NCBI RefSeq assembly: GCF_029439455.1
Contig: NZ_JAQFVG010000311.1
Coordinates: 1-64,000 of the forward strand
Source: Caballeronia sp. BR00000012568055
GTDB taxonomy: Bacteria > Pseudomonadota > Gammaproteobacteria > Burkholderiales > Burkholderiaceae
DNA length: 64,000 bases
Direction of reading: 5' to 3'
Below are positions 39,251 to 50,282 of this stretch, one piece after another. A program made the translations under genes and the position numbers. Under the pieces are notes generated by a model. That model saw nothing but the letters and a program-made list of their open reading frames with translations. It had not been told where the DNA came from and did not search any database. Each line of letters starts with the position of its first letter. The stretch's first letter is position 1.

Positions 39251-40546
39251 CTAACGCGTCGCGCGTTTCGCGGTGACCTTTTCGGGCGGACGGAAGATTT
39301 TGACGGTGCGGATGGCTTGATCGTCGCTGCGCAGGACTTCGAAATGCACGCCCGCAATCAGGATCGATACATCGCCATCCGGAATATCTTCGAGCGTTTC
39401 GAGAATCAAACCGTTGAGCGTTTTCGGGCCATCGGTCGGCAACGTCAGCTTCAGCCAGCGATTCAACTCGCGCAAAGGCATCGTTCCCGCGACGATGCAC
39501 TCGCCGTTCTCATCCCAGCCGCTGCGCGATCCTGCGCCGCGCGGAATCGTCGTCGTGAATTCGCCGATCAGTTCTTCGATGATGTCTTCCGGCGTCACCA
39601 GCCCCTGCAACTCACCGTATTCATCGACCACGATAGCGATGCGGTGACCGCTTTCCTGGAAGTATTGCAACTGCTGAAACACAGGCGTGCCGGCGGGCAC
39701 GAAGTAAGGCTCGGCGAGCAATTCGCGCAGCGTGTCGCGTTCCAGTTCCTGATTGTGTAACGCGGACAGCGTTTTGCGCACGTGCAGCACGCCAAGCACG
39801 CGGTCGATATCGCCTTGATAGACGACCAGCTTATTGTGATAGCAGGTTTCGAGTTGATGCAGAATCTGCTCGAACGGCGCGTCGAAATCGAGCGCTTCGA
39901 TACGGCGGCGCGGGATCATCACGTCATCGACGGTGATGTTTTCCAGATCGAAAAGATTGAGCAGGATGCTGCGGTGCTTGGTCGGCATAAAGCTGCCGGT
40001 TTCCAGCACGATGGTGCGCAACTCTTCCGGCGAAATCCGCTGATCGCGCTTGCTTTTGGTATTGATGTGCAGCGCGGCCAGAATGGCGTTGGCGAACAGA
40101 TTCACAAACCAGATCAGCGGCCGACCGATGCGCATGAGCGGCGCGAGCACCAGACTCGCGGGCAGCGCCACTTTCTCCGGATACGTCGCGCCAACGATCT
40201 TCGGCGCAATCTCCGCGAACACGATGATAAGAAACGCGATCACCCCGGTCGTGATCGACAGCACCATATTATTGTGACCGAACGTGCGCAGCGCGATCGA
40301 CGTGGTGAGCACGGGAATGATCGTGTTGATCAGGTTATTGCCGATCAGAATGACCGACAGCAACTGATCCGTCTTCGCGAGCAGCCCTTGCGTGGTGCGC
40401 GCGCGCAGCGATCCCTGACTGGCCAAGTGCTTCAGCCGATGGCGATTGAGCGCCATCATCGACGTTTCGGAGATCGAGAAGAAGCCTGAAAAGATCAGCA
40501 GCAGAAAAATGGCGCAAATCTGCGCCCATAAGGGGAGGTTGTCCAC
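39251..40546 (-). CDS. HlyC/CorC family membrane protein (CNNM-CBS transporter-associated)
   Basis: This 431-aa inner-membrane protein has an N-terminal CNNM (DUF21) domain of four membrane spans (from IFLLLIFSGFFSISETSMMALNR), a pair of CBS domains near residues 205-330 (VDDVMIPRRRI, VVDEYGELQGLVTPEDI) and a C-terminal CorC_HlyC domain. The family is linked to magnesium and cobalt efflux or resistance. The frame runs 59 codons further upstream. The GTG at 40546 is chosen because homologues start MDNLPLWAQ and the upstream part has no membrane-protein character. The function is inferred from the family. Confidence 0.87.
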   Translation of the reverse strand: MDNLPLWAQICAIFLLLIFSGFFSISETSMMALNRHRLKHLASQGSLRARTTQGLLAKTDQLLSVILIGNNLINTIIPVLTTSIALRTFGHNNMVLSITTGVIAFLIIVFAEIAPKIVGATYPEKVALPASLVLAPLMRIGRPLIWFVNLFANAILAALHINTKSKRDQRISPEELRTIVLETGSFMPTKHRSILLNLFDLENITVDDVMIPRRRIEALDFDAPFEQILHQLETCYHNKLVVYQGDIDRVLGVLHVRKTLSALHNQELERDTLRELLAEPYFVPAGTPVFQQLQYFQESGHRIAIVVDEYGELQGLVTPEDIIEELIGEFTTTIPRGAGSRSGWDENGECIVAGTMPLRELNRWLKLTLPTDGPKTLNGLILETLEDIPDGDVSILIAGVHFEVLRSDDQAIRTVKIFRPPEKVTAKRATR

Positions 40547-40644
40547 GCGATTGATCGGGTAGGGCGGAGATGGCTTGGAATATAGCAGAAGGGGGTGATG
40601 GGGGCTGGCGGCTGTTTTAACGTTAGGCCGCCGTTTCCGTGGCG

Positions 40645-40803
40645 CTAGTGTTTGTGAATGAGCAGCGCGATCATCATGTACCAGGTTGGCACCATGGTTC
40701 CGCAGATGAACCAGAACACGCACAGTTGAAACTGCGCGCGGTCCTCAGGCGATGTATTGACGAGCCAATCTGTCGAGCGTTTGATCCAACGTTTGATGAA
40801 CAC
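40645..40803 (-). CDS. Hypothetical 52-aa single-span membrane protein
   Basis: This short gene begins with GTG at 40803, preceded by GAGGT, and ends with TAG at 40645. The product starts MFIKRWIKRSTDWL, a basic amphipathic stretch, followed by QFQLCVFWFICGTMV and MMIALLIH, one long hydrophobic span from about residue 24 to 50. It resembles small membrane proteins but matches no family I know. It is upstream of the CorC-like gene on the same strand. Confidence 0.5.
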   Translation of the reverse strand: MFIKRWIKRSTDWLVNTSPEDRAQFQLCVFWFICGTMVPTWYMMIALLIHKH

Positions 40804-40823
40804 GGTGTACCTCTATATATCTG

Positions 40824-41267
40824 TCATGAAATTATTGCGTGCGAACTCGCGTAGGCAATTACAGCAACCGTCGTCAGGCCGATCGACAACCTGAGCGTCC
40901 GGTTCTTTGGGAAGCGATCGGACATCGTACGCATTGATACTTCGCGCTCATGCGCATCAAGAGAGGCATTCGCTACTAGTACAGCACAACCTACGATTAG
41001 TATCGAAAAGATCAGGATAACCAACTGTATCATCGTAATTTCGGTGCCTACAACTTCCCTTTTGTGAATAAGTGCGATATTCAGTTCATAAATCGCTGCC
41101 GATGAAAGGGCGATGGCTGACCAGTACAACTGACCATCTTTGATCGAAGCAACGATCAGTTCGCGGGCAGTGTTTCTGCCAAACGAGACAGAGGCCAGAG
41201 AGAGAATAAATATCGGTCCGAGTGTCGGCACGCCGAGATTCAACAAGAACCAAAAGAAGTAATTCAT
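40824..41267 (-). CDS. Hypothetical 147-aa membrane protein
   Basis: I do not recognise this protein. It shows four hydrophobic segments: near residues 2-25 (FFWFLLNLGVPTLGPIFIL), 50-66, 78-100 (MIQLVILIFSILIVGCAVLV) and 128-145. A short charged region with DAHEREVSMRTMSDRFPKNR precedes the last. Its base composition is clearly AT-richer than the neighbours, and it sits next to a tRNA gene, which suggests acquisition by transfer. The ribosome site is weak, so the start could be further in. Confidence 0.6.
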   Translation of the reverse strand: MNYFFWFLLNLGVPTLGPIFILSLASVSFGRNTARELIVASIKDGQLYWSAIALSSAAIYELNIALIHKREVVGTEITMIQLVILIFSILIVGCAVLVANASLDAHEREVSMRTMSDRFPKNRTLRLSIGLTTVAVIAYASSHAIIS

Positions 41268-41404
41268 CGATCGCGCAAGTTTTATTGACTATGCGATCGA
41301 TGCTAGCGGGAGTTATCGGCGGATGGGGTACGCAGAGCGGGCATTAGCCATTCGGTAGATACCTGCACGGCAGCGCTTAAATGCGCGAAGCAAAACACAA
41401 AAGA

Positions 41405-41436
41405 AAAAGCCCGCATGGCAAACCATGCGGGCTTTT
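41405..41436 (-). terminator. Terminator after tRNA-Pro
   Basis: A perfect 14-bp stem (41405-41418 with 41423-41436) with a CAAA-type loop has an A-run on its low side, which gives a U-run on the minus-strand transcript. It lies 10 bases after the tRNA 3' end. Confidence 0.9.
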
Positions 41437-41445
41437 CGAAAATTC

Positions 41446-41522
41446 TGGTCGGGGTGAGAGGATTCGAACCTCCGGCCTCTACGTCCCGAACGTAGCGCTC
41501 TACCAGGCTAAGCTACACCCCG
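41446..41522 (-). tRNA. tRNA-Pro (anticodon CGG)
   Basis: The 77-nt minus-strand sequence folds as a tRNA. The acceptor stem is CGGGGTG with CACCCCG, and the anticodon stem CTACG/CGTAG encloses the loop TTCGGGA, giving anticodon CGG for proline CCG codons. The T arm has GGTTCGAATCC, and the 3' CCA is encoded. It lies between ispB and a terminator on the same strand. Confidence 0.97.
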
Positions 41523-41569
41523 AATTGTCCAAACGGACTAAATGTACTGCAATGTCGTTTTAGTCTCTT

Positions 41570-42562
41570 TCAAGACTGTCTCGACGTCGAGTAAGAACAT
41601 AATTCTAGCAGGCTCTCTTTGAAAATGGAATCGGGAAATGAAGAAATCGCATCGGCGGCGGCTTGCGCTTCTTTTCGTGCACATTCCAGCGTGTGGTCGA
41701 GCGCGCCAGACGTCGTGATCGCGTGGAAGATCGTGTCGAAACGATCCGTGCCGCCTTGCTCGATCGCTTCACGCGCGAGCGCTGCCTGTTCGGGCGTGCC
41801 GTGCTCCATCAGATAGATGAGCGGCAGCGTGGGCTTGCCTTCGCGCAGATCATCGCCGGCGTTCTTGCCCATCGATTCCGGCGTGCCGGTGTAGTCGAGC
41901 CAATCGTCCATGATCTGAAACGCCGTGCCGATACGCCGCCCAAACTCCGCCGCCGCCGCTTCCGTGCGCGCATCCGATCCGGCCAGCACCGCGCCAAGCT
42001 GCGCCGCAGCTTCGAACAGCTTCGCCGTTTTGTAGCGGATCACCTGCATGTAACGCGCTTCGTCCACGTCCGGATCGTGCATGTTCAGCAGTTGCAGCAC
42101 TTCGCCTTCGGAAATGATGTTGGTCGCGACCGAGAGAATCTCCATCACGCGCATCTTGCCGACGCTCACCATCATCTCGAACGAGCGCGAGTACAGAAAA
42201 TCGCCGACCAGCACGCTCGCCGCGTTGCCGAACAGCGCGTTCGCAGTCTTGCGGCCACGGCGCAGATCGGATTCATCGACGACATCGTCGTGCAGCAGCG
42301 TCGCGGTGTGGATGAATTCGACCACCGCCGCCAGTTCGTGCCGATGCCCGGTTGTATCGCCCAATGCGCCCGAGACGAGCAGCAGCAGCGCCGGACGCAG
42401 CCGCTTGCCGCCCGCGCCGATGATGTACTCGGAAATCTGGTTGATGAGCATCACTTCTGATGCCAGGCGCTGCCGGATGACGCGATTGACCTGCTGCATG
42501 TCCTCGGCGATCGGGGCGAGCAGCGCGGCGGCGTTGGGGGAGGAAGTGGCGGTGGACGACAT
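41570..42562 (-). CDS. ispB: Octaprenyl diphosphate synthase (IspB-type polyprenyl synthetase)
   Basis: This 330-aa trans-prenyltransferase makes the isoprenoid side chain of ubiquinone. The two aspartate-rich motifs are present: HDDVVDESDLRRG near residue 85 and MDDWLDYTG near 212. GAGGKRLRPALLLL near residue 45 binds isopentenyl diphosphate. The ATG at 42562 is chosen over a TTG three codons before. Chain length is inferred from the IspB type. It is divergent from rplU, the usual arrangement in proteobacteria. Confidence 0.93.
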   Translation of the reverse strand: MSSTATSSPNAAALLAPIAEDMQQVNRVIRQRLASEVMLINQISEYIIGAGGKRLRPALLLLVSGALGDTTGHRHELAAVVEFIHTATLLHDDVVDESDLRRGRKTANALFGNAASVLVGDFLYSRSFEMMVSVGKMRVMEILSVATNIISEGEVLQLLNMHDPDVDEARYMQVIRYKTAKLFEAAAQLGAVLAGSDARTEAAAAEFGRRIGTAFQIMDDWLDYTGTPESMGKNAGDDLREGKPTLPLIYLMEHGTPEQAALAREAIEQGGTDRFDTIFHAITTSGALDHTLECARKEAQAAADAISSFPDSIFKESLLELCSYSTSRQS

Positions 42563-42702
42563 GATCGGCAAATAGGGTAGTGCCGCGGATTATAAGTCGA
42601 ATCCGACTGCCGCCGGAGTTTGCCGCGTCGGACTCAGCCTTTCGGGGGATAACACCCCGTTTCCGGTCGGTGGCGGCGCGCCTCGGAATTCGCCGATGGT
42701 CT

Positions 42703-42731
42703 TTGACGTCGCACGTAACCCTATGTATAAT
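42703..42731 (+). promoter_or_regulatory. rplU-rpmA promoter
   Basis: TTGACG (42703-42708), a 17-base spacer and a perfect TATAAT (42726-42731) form a near-consensus sigma-70 promoter, about 53 bases before rplU. Confidence 0.88.
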
Positions 42732-42783
42732 CGCGTGTTTCCCGCGTGGTGCGTGGAAAATAGAATTCTGAGTGAGGTTCTCA

Positions 42784-43095
42784 ATGTACGCGGTCATAAA
42801 AACCGGCGGCAAGCAGTATAAAGTTGCTGTCGGCGAAAAATTGAAAGTAGAACAGATACCGGCAGACATTGACGCTGAAATCACGCTCGACCAGGTTCTC
42901 GCAGTAGGCGAAGGCGAATCGATTAAGTTCGGTACGCCGCTGGTGGGTGGGGCTTCCGTCAAGGCTACCGTTGTGTCGCAAGGTCGTCACAAGAAAGTGA
43001 CCATCTTCAAGATGCGTCGCCGGAAGCACTACCAAAAGCACGCTGGCCATCGCCAGAACTACACCGAACTGCGCATCGACGCGATCAACGCGTAA
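42784..43095 (+). CDS. rplU: 50S ribosomal protein L21
   Basis: This 103-aa large-subunit protein binds 23S r[17 protein letters not shown] at the start and [22 protein letters not shown] near residue 73 are the L21 signatures. The ATG at 42784 gives the family's exact start; an in-frame frame four codons longer is not needed. It is followed by rpmA, obgE and proB in the standard order. Confidence 0.98.
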   Translation: MYAVIKTGGKQYKVAVGEKLKVEQIPADIDAEITLDQVLAVGEGESIKFGTPLVGGASVKATVVSQGRHKKVTIFKMRRRKHYQKHAGHRQNYTELRIDAINA

Positions 43096-43121
43096 GCGCA
43101 TCCGGTTAAGGAGCTAAGCAA

Positions 43122-43382
43122 ATGGCACACAAAAAAGCAGGCGGGTCTTCCCGCAACGGCCGCGACTCCGAGAGCAAACGCCTCGGCGTGAAGGTGTACG
43201 GCGGCCAGGCAATCAACGCAGGCGGCATCATCGTTCGTCAACGCGGCACGCGTATGCACCCGGGCGAGAACGTCGGTATCGGCAAGGATCACACCTTGTT
43301 CGCGCTGACCGACGGCCACGTCAAGTTCACGACGAAGGGCGCAGGGAAGAAGCACACGGTCGTCGTGGTCCCGGCAGCGTAA
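43122..43382 (+). CDS. rpmA: 50S ribosomal protein L27
   Basis: This 86-aa ribosomal protein has an N-terminus that reaches the peptidyl-transferase centre. [24 protein letters not shown] and [10 protein letters not shown] are signature stretches, and the length is normal. AAGGAG precedes the ATG. A strong terminator follows, so obgE is reached by read-through or its own promoter. Confidence 0.98.
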   Translation: MAHKKAGGSSRNGRDSESKRLGVKVYGGQAINAGGIIVRQRGTRMHPGENVGIGKDHTLFALTDGHVKFTTKGAGKKHTVVVVPAA

Positions 43383-43409
43383 ATTTTACGCACGGGCTTC
43401 AGGACCGGA

Positions 43410-43442
43410 AAAAGGCCCCGCGAAGTTCGCGGGGCCTTTTTC
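43410..43442 (+). terminator. Terminator after rpmA
   Basis: AAAAAGGCCCCGCG (43410-43423) pairs with CGCGGGGCCTTTTT (43429-43442) and is followed by more T. It lies 27 bases after the L27 stop. Confidence 0.92.
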
Positions 43443-43506
43443 TTTTGTAGTCAACAAGCGTAGTAGTCCGTGACCCGCAAGCAAAGGTCGCGGCAAAATA
43501 GAGTGA

Positions 43507-44613
<1,107 letters not shown>

Positions 44614-44635
44614 CGAAACCAGGAGAAAGCGCCCG

Positions 44636-45754
44636 ATGCGTTCGGTGATCGCCGCTGCGAAGCGAATCGTTGTCAAAGTGGGGTCCAGTCTCGTCACGAA
44701 TGACGGGCGCGGGCTCGATCATGCTGCAATCAATCGCTGGGCGTCGCAAATCGCGGCGCTCCGCGAGCAGGGCAAGGAAGTCGTGCTGGTGAGTTCGGGC
44801 GCGATTGCCGAGGGTATCCATCGGCTGGGCTGGAGTAAGCGGCCGCGCGAGATCGATGAATTGCAGGCGGCGGCGGCGGTCGGCCAGATGGGGCTGGCGC
44901 AGGTGTATGAAAGCAGTTTCGGCGCGCACGGCATTCGCACCGCGCAGATTCTGCTCACACACGCCGATCTTGCCGATCGCGAACGCTATCTGAATGCGCG
45001 CTCCACGCTGCTTACACTGCTGCGTCTGGGCGCGGTGCCGATCATCAACGAGAACGACACCGTCATCACCGATGAAATCAAGTTCGGTGATAACGACACG
45101 CTCGGCGCGCTGGTCGCCAATCTGATCGAAGGCGATGCGCTGGTCATTCTCACCGATCAGCGTGGTCTCTTCACCGCCGATCCACGCAAGGACCCGAGCG
45201 CCACGCTCGTCGAACAAGCCGATGCCGGCACGCCAGAGCTGGAGCAAATGGCCGGCGGCGCAGGTTCGAGCCTCGGACGCGGCGGCATGTTGGCCAAGAT
45301 TCTCGCGGCGAAACGCGCGGCGCATAGCGGTGCGAACACGGTGACCGCGAGCGGGCGCGAGGCGGATGTGCTGACGCGGCTCGCTTCGGGCGAACTCATC
45401 GGCACGCAACTGATCGCGCGTACGGCGCGGATGGCGGCGCGCAAGCAATGGATGGCGGATCACTTGCAGGTGCGTGGGCACGTGGTTATCGACAAGGGCG
45501 CGGTGCAAAAGCTTACTGACGACGGCAAGAGCTTGCTGCCGATCGGCGTGATCGACGTAAAAGGCGCGTTCGATCGCGGTGAAGTGATCGCGTGCGTGAA
45601 CGATCAGGGGCAGGAAGTGGCGCGCGGCATCACCAATTACAGCAGTTCGGAGGCGCGGCTGATCCATCGCCGGCCGAGCGGCGAGATCGAAACGGTGCTC
45701 GGCTATATGCTGGAGCCGGAGCTGATCCATCGCGATAATCTGGTGCTGGTCTGA
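44636..45754 (+). CDS. proB: Glutamate 5-kinase
   Basis: This 372-aa enzyme phosphorylates glutamate, the first step of proline synthesis. The amino-acid kinase domain starts [24 protein letters not shown] near residue 50, INENDTV near 141 and GTGGM-like GRGGMLAK near 219 follow. A C-terminal PUA domain begins near residue 283 ([13 protein letters not shown]). The ATG at 44636 has a clear AGGAGAAAG site. A bidirectional terminator follows. Confidence 0.96.
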   Translation: MRSVIAAAKRIVVKVGSSLVTNDGRGLDHAAINRWASQIAALREQGKEVVLVSSGAIAEGIHRLGWSKRPREIDELQAAAAVGQMGLAQVYESSFGAHGIRTAQILLTHADLADRERYLNARSTLLTLLRLGAVPIINENDTVITDEIKFGDNDTLGALVANLIEGDALVILTDQRGLFTADPRKDPSATLVEQADAGTPELEQMAGGAGSSLGRGGMLAKILAAKRAAHSGANTVTASGREADVLTRLASGELIGTQLIARTARMAARKQWMADHLQVRGHVVIDKGAVQKLTDDGKSLLPIGVIDVKGAFDRGEVIACVNDQGQEVARGITNYSSSEARLIHRRPSGEIETVLGYMLEPELIHRDNLVLV

Positions 45755-45766
45755 CGCGCTTCAAAC

Positions 45767-45797
45767 GAAAACGCCCGCTGAACCAGCGGGCGTTTTC
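45767..45797. terminator. Bidirectional terminator between proB and the CNP1-like gene
   Basis: A 14-bp stem (45767-45780 with 45784-45797) with A and T tracts on its two sides serves the convergent genes. Confidence 0.85.
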
Positions 45798-45815
45798 ACA
45801 TTCGAAGCTAGAAAA

Positions 45816-46385
45816 TCAGCGCAGATTGATCGAACTCTGCGTCCGCTTGTACTGAATGTTATTGACGATCTGCTTGGCGTCACCGACCGGCAACTTGCTG
45901 GTGCAGAAATAATCCTGATACAGCGCCGCCTGATACGCGTTCAGCTCACCGTTCTCGATGCGCTTAAACTCGAACGCGCTACCGCGATCCCATCCCGTTC
46001 CATCCTCGTTGATGCTCGCATAGCGACGCCACTCATACGTGTCGCAACGAATGCCTTCGTAGTTCACGTTGCGCGCGCCGCTCGGGCTGGCAGCAACGAC
46101 CGTGTACCGAATCACGCCATCATCGCCAACCGTCAGCGAAGTCTTGTCGATGGAAAACGTCAGCGGCGTGTTCTGCGAAACATTGAACGGCAAAAGGTTC
46201 GATGCCTGCGGCAACGGCGGCAGCGTATCGACCTTGTTTTCGACCCAGTTCGTCTTGCGGTCGAGCAGATAGGCGAATGCGCTGTCGTCCTTGTTGCTGG
46301 GTTCCTTGGAGCTGCCGCAGCCGGCGAGCGTGAGGAGCGCGGCCGCAGATGCCGCAATGACCGCGAGTGAGGCGTTGACTTTCAA
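45816..46385 (-). CDS. CNP1-like family lipoprotein
   Basis: This 189-aa protein has a lipoprotein signal: a hydrophobic stretch (LAVIAASAAALLTLAG) and a lipobox LAGC with the cysteine near residue 23. The mature part starts GSSKEPSNK and resembles the CNP1-like family, which is widespread in Burkholderiales and of unknown function. The start is taken as TTG at 46385, preceded by GGGAA, because this gives a normal signal peptide. The frame is open to 46553 but the added residues are not signal-like. It probably lies in the outer membrane or periplasm. Confidence 0.75.
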   Translation of the reverse strand: MKVNASLAVIAASAAALLTLAGCGSSKEPSNKDDSAFAYLLDRKTNWVENKVDTLPPLPQASNLLPFNVSQNTPLTFSIDKTSLTVGDDGVIRYTVVAASPSGARNVNYEGIRCDTYEWRRYASINEDGTGWDRGSAFEFKRIENGELNAYQAALYQDYFCTSKLPVGDAKQIVNNIQYKRTQSSINLR

Positions 46386-46479
46386 TTGGGCGTTCCCGAA
46401 AACGTACGCGCGAAGCGACACGGCGAGAGTATCGCCATGCCGCTGCTTCGAGTGGAAGTTAAAGAAAGAAGCGCAGTAA

Positions 46480-47130
46480 TCAGTCGCACGGATGACGCTG
46501 CACGACGATGTGCACTTCTTCGCTGACCGAGCATTCTGCCTGAACCGTCGCACCAGAGGCGGATACGGCAGGTGCTTCGATCACCATCGACGTGACCACG
46601 CGTGGATAACGCGGTCCGTGATGGGCGGCGCGCTCGCCGCGTTCACCGCGAGCATTGGTTCGCCGCAGGAACCGGGATAGCTCGGTCAGAGCCATTTGAT
46701 AAACGTCGCGCTTGAACTCGATGACCGCGTCCAGCGGCACCCAATACTCGTTCCAGCGCCAGGCATCGAACTCCGGATGGTCCGTCGCACGCAGGCAGAT
46801 GTCGCAGTCACGCCCAACCATGCGCAGCAGAAACCAGATCTGTTTCTGACCGCGATAGTGACCGCGCACCTCGCGCTTGATGAACTTGTCCGGCACCTCA
46901 TAACGCAGCCAGTCGCGCGTGCGACCGACAACTTTCACATGCTCCGGTAGCAGGCCGGTTTCTTCGTGTAACTCCCGATACATCGCTTGCACGGGGGTCT
47001 CGCCGTACTTGATGCCCCCTTGCGGAAACTGCCAGGAATGTTCACGCAGTCGCTTGCCCCAAAACACTTCGTTGCGCGCGTTCAAGAGGATGATGCCGAC
47101 GTTCGGGCGAAAGCCTTCACGATCCAGCAT
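46480..47130 (-). CDS. rppH: RNA pyrophosphohydrolase RppH
   Basis: This 216-aa Nudix enzyme removes pyrophosphate from 5'-triphosphate mRNA and so starts mRNA decay. The Nudix box [23 protein letters not shown] is near residues 38-60. [17 protein letters not shown] at the start and [11 protein letters not shown] near 97 are RppH signatures. The ATG at 47130 fits; a longer frame upstream lacks homology. A C-terminal tail of about 55 residues after the Nudix domain is low in conservation. It is divergent from proS, as in many betaproteobacteria. Confidence 0.93.
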   Translation of the reverse strand: MLDREGFRPNVGIILLNARNEVFWGKRLREHSWQFPQGGIKYGETPVQAMYRELHEETGLLPEHVKVVGRTRDWLRYEVPDKFIKREVRGHYRGQKQIWFLLRMVGRDCDICLRATDHPEFDAWRWNEYWVPLDAVIEFKRDVYQMALTELSRFLRRTNARGERGERAAHHGPRYPRVVTSMVIEAPAVSASGATVQAECSVSEEVHIVVQRHPCD

Positions 47131-47367
47131 ACAGCCACCTTCAAATCCTTTAAAATTGCTTTGATTATAAACAGTTAACGGACCCTGCGCACCGGCAGGA
47201 ACCCCAATTCGGGGCACGATTTCACGCGCCTGTCAGACAAGCTTTGCCAGTCGAATCGGAAGACGGCAAAATCTTCAGTTCGCTGGTCGTTCCGTTTGTT
47301 CACCTTTGATTCGCCTGCTTCGCCACCTTTTGAGCACGAAGCCGCGCGCCGTATCTGGAAAATTTGA

Positions 47368-49104
47368 ATGAAAGCATCCCGTTTCTTCATCGGCACTCTG
47401 AAAGAAGCTCCCGCCGACGCCGAGATCGTCAGCCACAAGCTGATGATGCGCGCCGGCATGATCCGCCGCGTCGCGGGCGGCATTTACGACTATCTGCCGA
47501 TCGGCCTGCGCTCGGTGCGCAAGGTCGAAGCCATCGTGCGTGAAGAGATGAATCGCGCGGGCGCGCTCGAATTGCTGATGCCCGCCGTGCAGCCCGCCGA
47601 ACTCTGGCAGGAATCCGGCCGCTGGGTGCAGTACGGTCCGGAACTGCTGCGTTTGAAGGATCGTCACGAGCGTGAATTCGTGGTCGGGCCGACGCACGAG
47701 GAAGTGGTGACGGATATCGCGCGCCGCGAGATCAAGAGCTATCGCCAGTTGCCGGTGAATTTCTATCAGATTCAAACCAAGTTCCGCGATGAAATCCGTC
47801 CGCGCTTCGGCGTGATGCGTGGCCGCGAATTCATCATGAAGGACGCGTATTCGTTCGATAAGGACACCGCAGGTCTGGCCGAGTCGTATCGAAAGATGTA
47901 CGACGCTTACGTGCGCATCTTCACGCGCATCGGTCTGGAATTCCGCGCGGTGGCGGCGGATAACGGTTCGATCGGCGGCAGCGGTTCGCATGAGTTCCAC
48001 GTGATCGCGGATACGGGCGAAGACGACATCGCGTATTGTCCGACTTCGGATTTCGCGGCGAACGTCGAAGCGGCCGAAGGTTTGCCGCTGATCGCCGAGC
48101 GCGCAGCGCCCACGGAAGAACTGAAGAAGACGCCGACGCCCGGCGCTGCGAAGTGCGAAGCGGTCGCGCAGCTTCTGAACATCCCGCTTGAAAAGACCAT
48201 CAAGTCGATCATTCTCGCGACCGAGAACGAAGGCGCCGAGCCGACCATTTGGCTCTTGATGCTGCGCGGCGATCACTCGCTGAACGACATCAAGACGAAC
48301 AAGCTGCCGGGCCTGAAGGAGTATCGCTTTGCGACCGAAGCCGAGATCATCGAATGGTTCGGCACGCCGCCGGGCTATCTCGGTCCGATCGGCACGAAGA
48401 AGCCGGTGCGCGTGATCGCCGATCGCACGGTCGCGAACATGAGCGATTTCGTCGTCGGCACGAACGAGGTGGATTACCACACGACCGGCGTGAACTGGGG
48501 CCGCGATCTGCCGGAACCGGAAGTGGCGGATATCCGCAATGTCGTCGCGGGCGATCCGTCGCCGGACGGCAAGGGCACGTTGTCGATCTGCCGTGGTATC
48601 GAAGTGGGTCACGTGTTCCAGCTCGGCACCAAGTATTCCGAAGCGATGAACGCCACCTTCCTCGACGAAAACGGCAAGCCCGCGCCGATGCAGATGGGCT
48701 GCTACGGCATCGGCGTGACGCGCGTGCTGGGCGCGGCGATCGAACAGAATTTCGACGACAAGGGCATCATCTGGCCGGAAGCGATTGCGCCGTTCGAAGT
48801 CGTGATCTGCCCGATGGGCTATGACCGCAGCGACGCCGTGCGCGAGCAGGCCGACAAGCTGTATGCATCGCTTCAGGAAGCAGGTATCGACGTGATACTG
48901 GATGATCGCGGCGAGCGTCCCGGCGTGATGTTCGCGGATTGGGAACTGATCGGCGTGCCGCATCGCGTGGTGATCGGCGATCGTGGGTTGAAGGACGGCA
49001 AAGTGGAGTATCAGGGCCGTCGCGAAACCGAAGCCACGCTGCTGCCGGTGGATGAGGCGGCGGGCGTGGTGATTGGCAAAATCCGTGAGGCGCTCGCGAA
49101 GTAA
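47368..49104 (+). CDS. proS: Proline--tRNA ligase
   Basis: This 578-aa class II aminoacyl-tRNA synthetase of the bacterial type charges tRNA-Pro, one copy of which lies 6 kb upstream. Motif 1 and 2 regions ([44 protein letters not shown]) and motif 3 ([14 protein letters not shown] near 446) are seen. The YbaK-like editing domain is inserted at about residues 235-380. The C-terminal anticodon-binding domain begins near 470. Its stop overlaps the marC start by one base. Confidence 0.97.
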   Translation: MKASRFFIGTLKEAPADAEIVSHKLMMRAGMIRRVAGGIYDYLPIGLRSVRKVEAIVREEMNRAGALELLMPAVQPAELWQESGRWVQYGPELLRLKDRHEREFVVGPTHEEVVTDIARREIKSYRQLPVNFYQIQTKFRDEIRPRFGVMRGREFIMKDAYSFDKDTAGLAESYRKMYDAYVRIFTRIGLEFRAVAADNGSIGGSGSHEFHVIADTGEDDIAYCPTSDFAANVEAAEGLPLIAERAAPTEELKKTPTPGAAKCEAVAQLLNIPLEKTIKSIILATENEGAEPTIWLLMLRGDHSLNDIKTNKLPGLKEYRFATEAEIIEWFGTPPGYLGPIGTKKPVRVIADRTVANMSDFVVGTNEVDYHTTGVNWGRDLPEPEVADIRNVVAGDPSPDGKGTLSICRGIEVGHVFQLGTKYSEAMNATFLDENGKPAPMQMGCYGIGVTRVLGAAIEQNFDDKGIIWPEAIAPFEVVICPMGYDRSDAVREQADKLYASLQEAGIDVILDDRGERPGVMFADWELIGVPHRVVIGDRGLKDGKVEYQGRRETEATLLPVDEAAGVVIGKIREALAK

Positions 49105-49703
49105 TGCAGTACAACTTCCTGTCGGCGACCATTCTGCTTCTGCTGATTACGGACCCGCTCGGCAACATTCCGATCTTCATCAACGCGTTGCGCGGCGTCG
49201 CTACCGAGCGGCGTCGCGTGGTGATTTTGCGTGAAGTGGCGATCGCGTTCGGCATCCTGCTGATCTTCATGCTGGCCGGCGACCGTTTTTTGCGCGCGAT
49301 GAATCTCACGGATTTGTCGTTGCGCATTGCGGGCGGAATCGTGCTGTTTTTGATCGCGTTGCGGATGATTTTTCCGCATCCCGATGGCGCGATGGGCGGT
49401 GACTCGCGCGGTGGCGAACCGCTGATCGTGCCGCTGGCTATTCCGGCGCTGGCGGGTCCATCGGCATTGGCGACGGTGATGCTGCTGACATCGCAAGCGC
49501 CGGGAAAGATGCTGGAATGGGTCGGCGCGCTTTCCGTGACGATGGCCGTCTGCGCGATCGTGCTGATTCTTGCGGAGAAGATTCAGCAGTGGCTTGGTGA
49601 ACGTGTGGTGACCGCGTTCGAACGCCTGATGGGACTCGTGCTGGTGGCGATTTCGGTCGAGATGATTCTGACTGGCATACGTACTTTCGTGCATCAGCTG
49701 TAA
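49104..49703 (+). CDS. MarC family membrane protein
   Basis: This 199-aa inner-membrane protein of the MarC family (UPF0056) has unknown function. Six membrane spans are expected. FLSATILLLLITDPLGNIPIFI at the start and PLAIPALAGPSALATVML near residue 110 are the two repeated signatures. TAATG joins it to proS, so it is translated from the same message. A strong terminator lies at its stop. Confidence 0.88.
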   Translation: MQYNFLSATILLLLITDPLGNIPIFINALRGVATERRRVVILREVAIAFGILLIFMLAGDRFLRAMNLTDLSLRIAGGIVLFLIALRMIFPHPDGAMGGDSRGGEPLIVPLAIPALAGPSALATVMLLTSQAPGKMLEWVGALSVTMAVCAIVLILAEKIQQWLGERVVTAFERLMGLVLVAISVEMILTGIRTFVHQL

Positions 49704-49728
49704 AAAAAGCGGCCTTGGCCGCTTTTTT
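49703..49728. terminator. Bidirectional terminator between marC and hpt
   Basis: AAAAAAGCGGCC (49703-49714) pairs with GGCCGCTTTTTT (49717-49728). It serves both convergent genes. Confidence 0.92.
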
Positions 49729-49730
49729 GT

Positions 49731-50282
49731 TTATGCCCCCTCAGTCAACGCCCGAATAGTCGGCAAATTCCGCCAATACCCCTTCGCATCCATCCCACAC
49801 CCGAACACATACCGATCCGGCACTTCAAACCCGCAGAAGTCAGGACGCAGCGGCTTCGCCTTCGGGATGATCTTCTCGCACAGCACCGCCGACAGAAACT
49901 TCTTCGCGCCCATCGCCATGATGCGGTCGCGGATCGCGGCCATCGTCTCGCCTTCGTCGAGAATATCGTCGAGCACCAGCACCACGCGATCCTTCACCGA
50001 CTCAGCGGGAGCCACACGCCATTGCATCTCGCTACTGCCCTTGATGGCATTGCGATAGCGCGTCAGATGGATGTAGTCGAACTCGAGCGGGAAGTCGAGA
50101 TGCGGCAGCAGCATGCCGGTGAACACGGCCGCGCCCCCCATGACCGACAGCACGAGCGGGAATTCATCACCCGTCTCCGACTTGATGGCTCCGGCCATGC
50201 GCGCGATCGATGCGTTGACGTCCGTCGCCGAAACGATCTCTTCGGAGTGGCTGAAAATATGGAGAGCTTCTTCGCGATTCAT
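49731..50282 (-). CDS. hpt: Hypoxanthine-guanine phosphoribosyltransferase
   Basis: This 183-aa purine-salvage enzyme makes IMP or GMP from the free base and phosphoribosyl diphosphate. The PRPP loop VVLVLDDILDEGETM is near residue 100, and the DFCGFEVPDRYVFGCGMD stretch near 148 binds the purine. The length and motifs match the HGPRT group found in betaproteobacteria. The base preference is inferred. Confidence 0.9.
   Translation of the reverse strand: MNREEALHIFSHSEEIVSATDVNASIARMAGAIKSETGDEFPLVLSVMGGAAVFTGMLLPHLDFPLEFDYIHLTRYRNAIKGSSEMQWRVAPAESVKDRVVLVLDDILDEGETMAAIRDRIMAMGAKKFLSAVLCEKIIPKAKPLRPDFCGFEVPDRYVFGCGMDAKGYWRNLPTIRALTEGA

Noticed and set aside
41446..41522. tRNA-Pro as an integration site of a mobile island
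   Set aside because: No integrase, and no second copy of the tRNA 3' end was seen nearby, so only the AT-rich neighbour gene hints at transfer.
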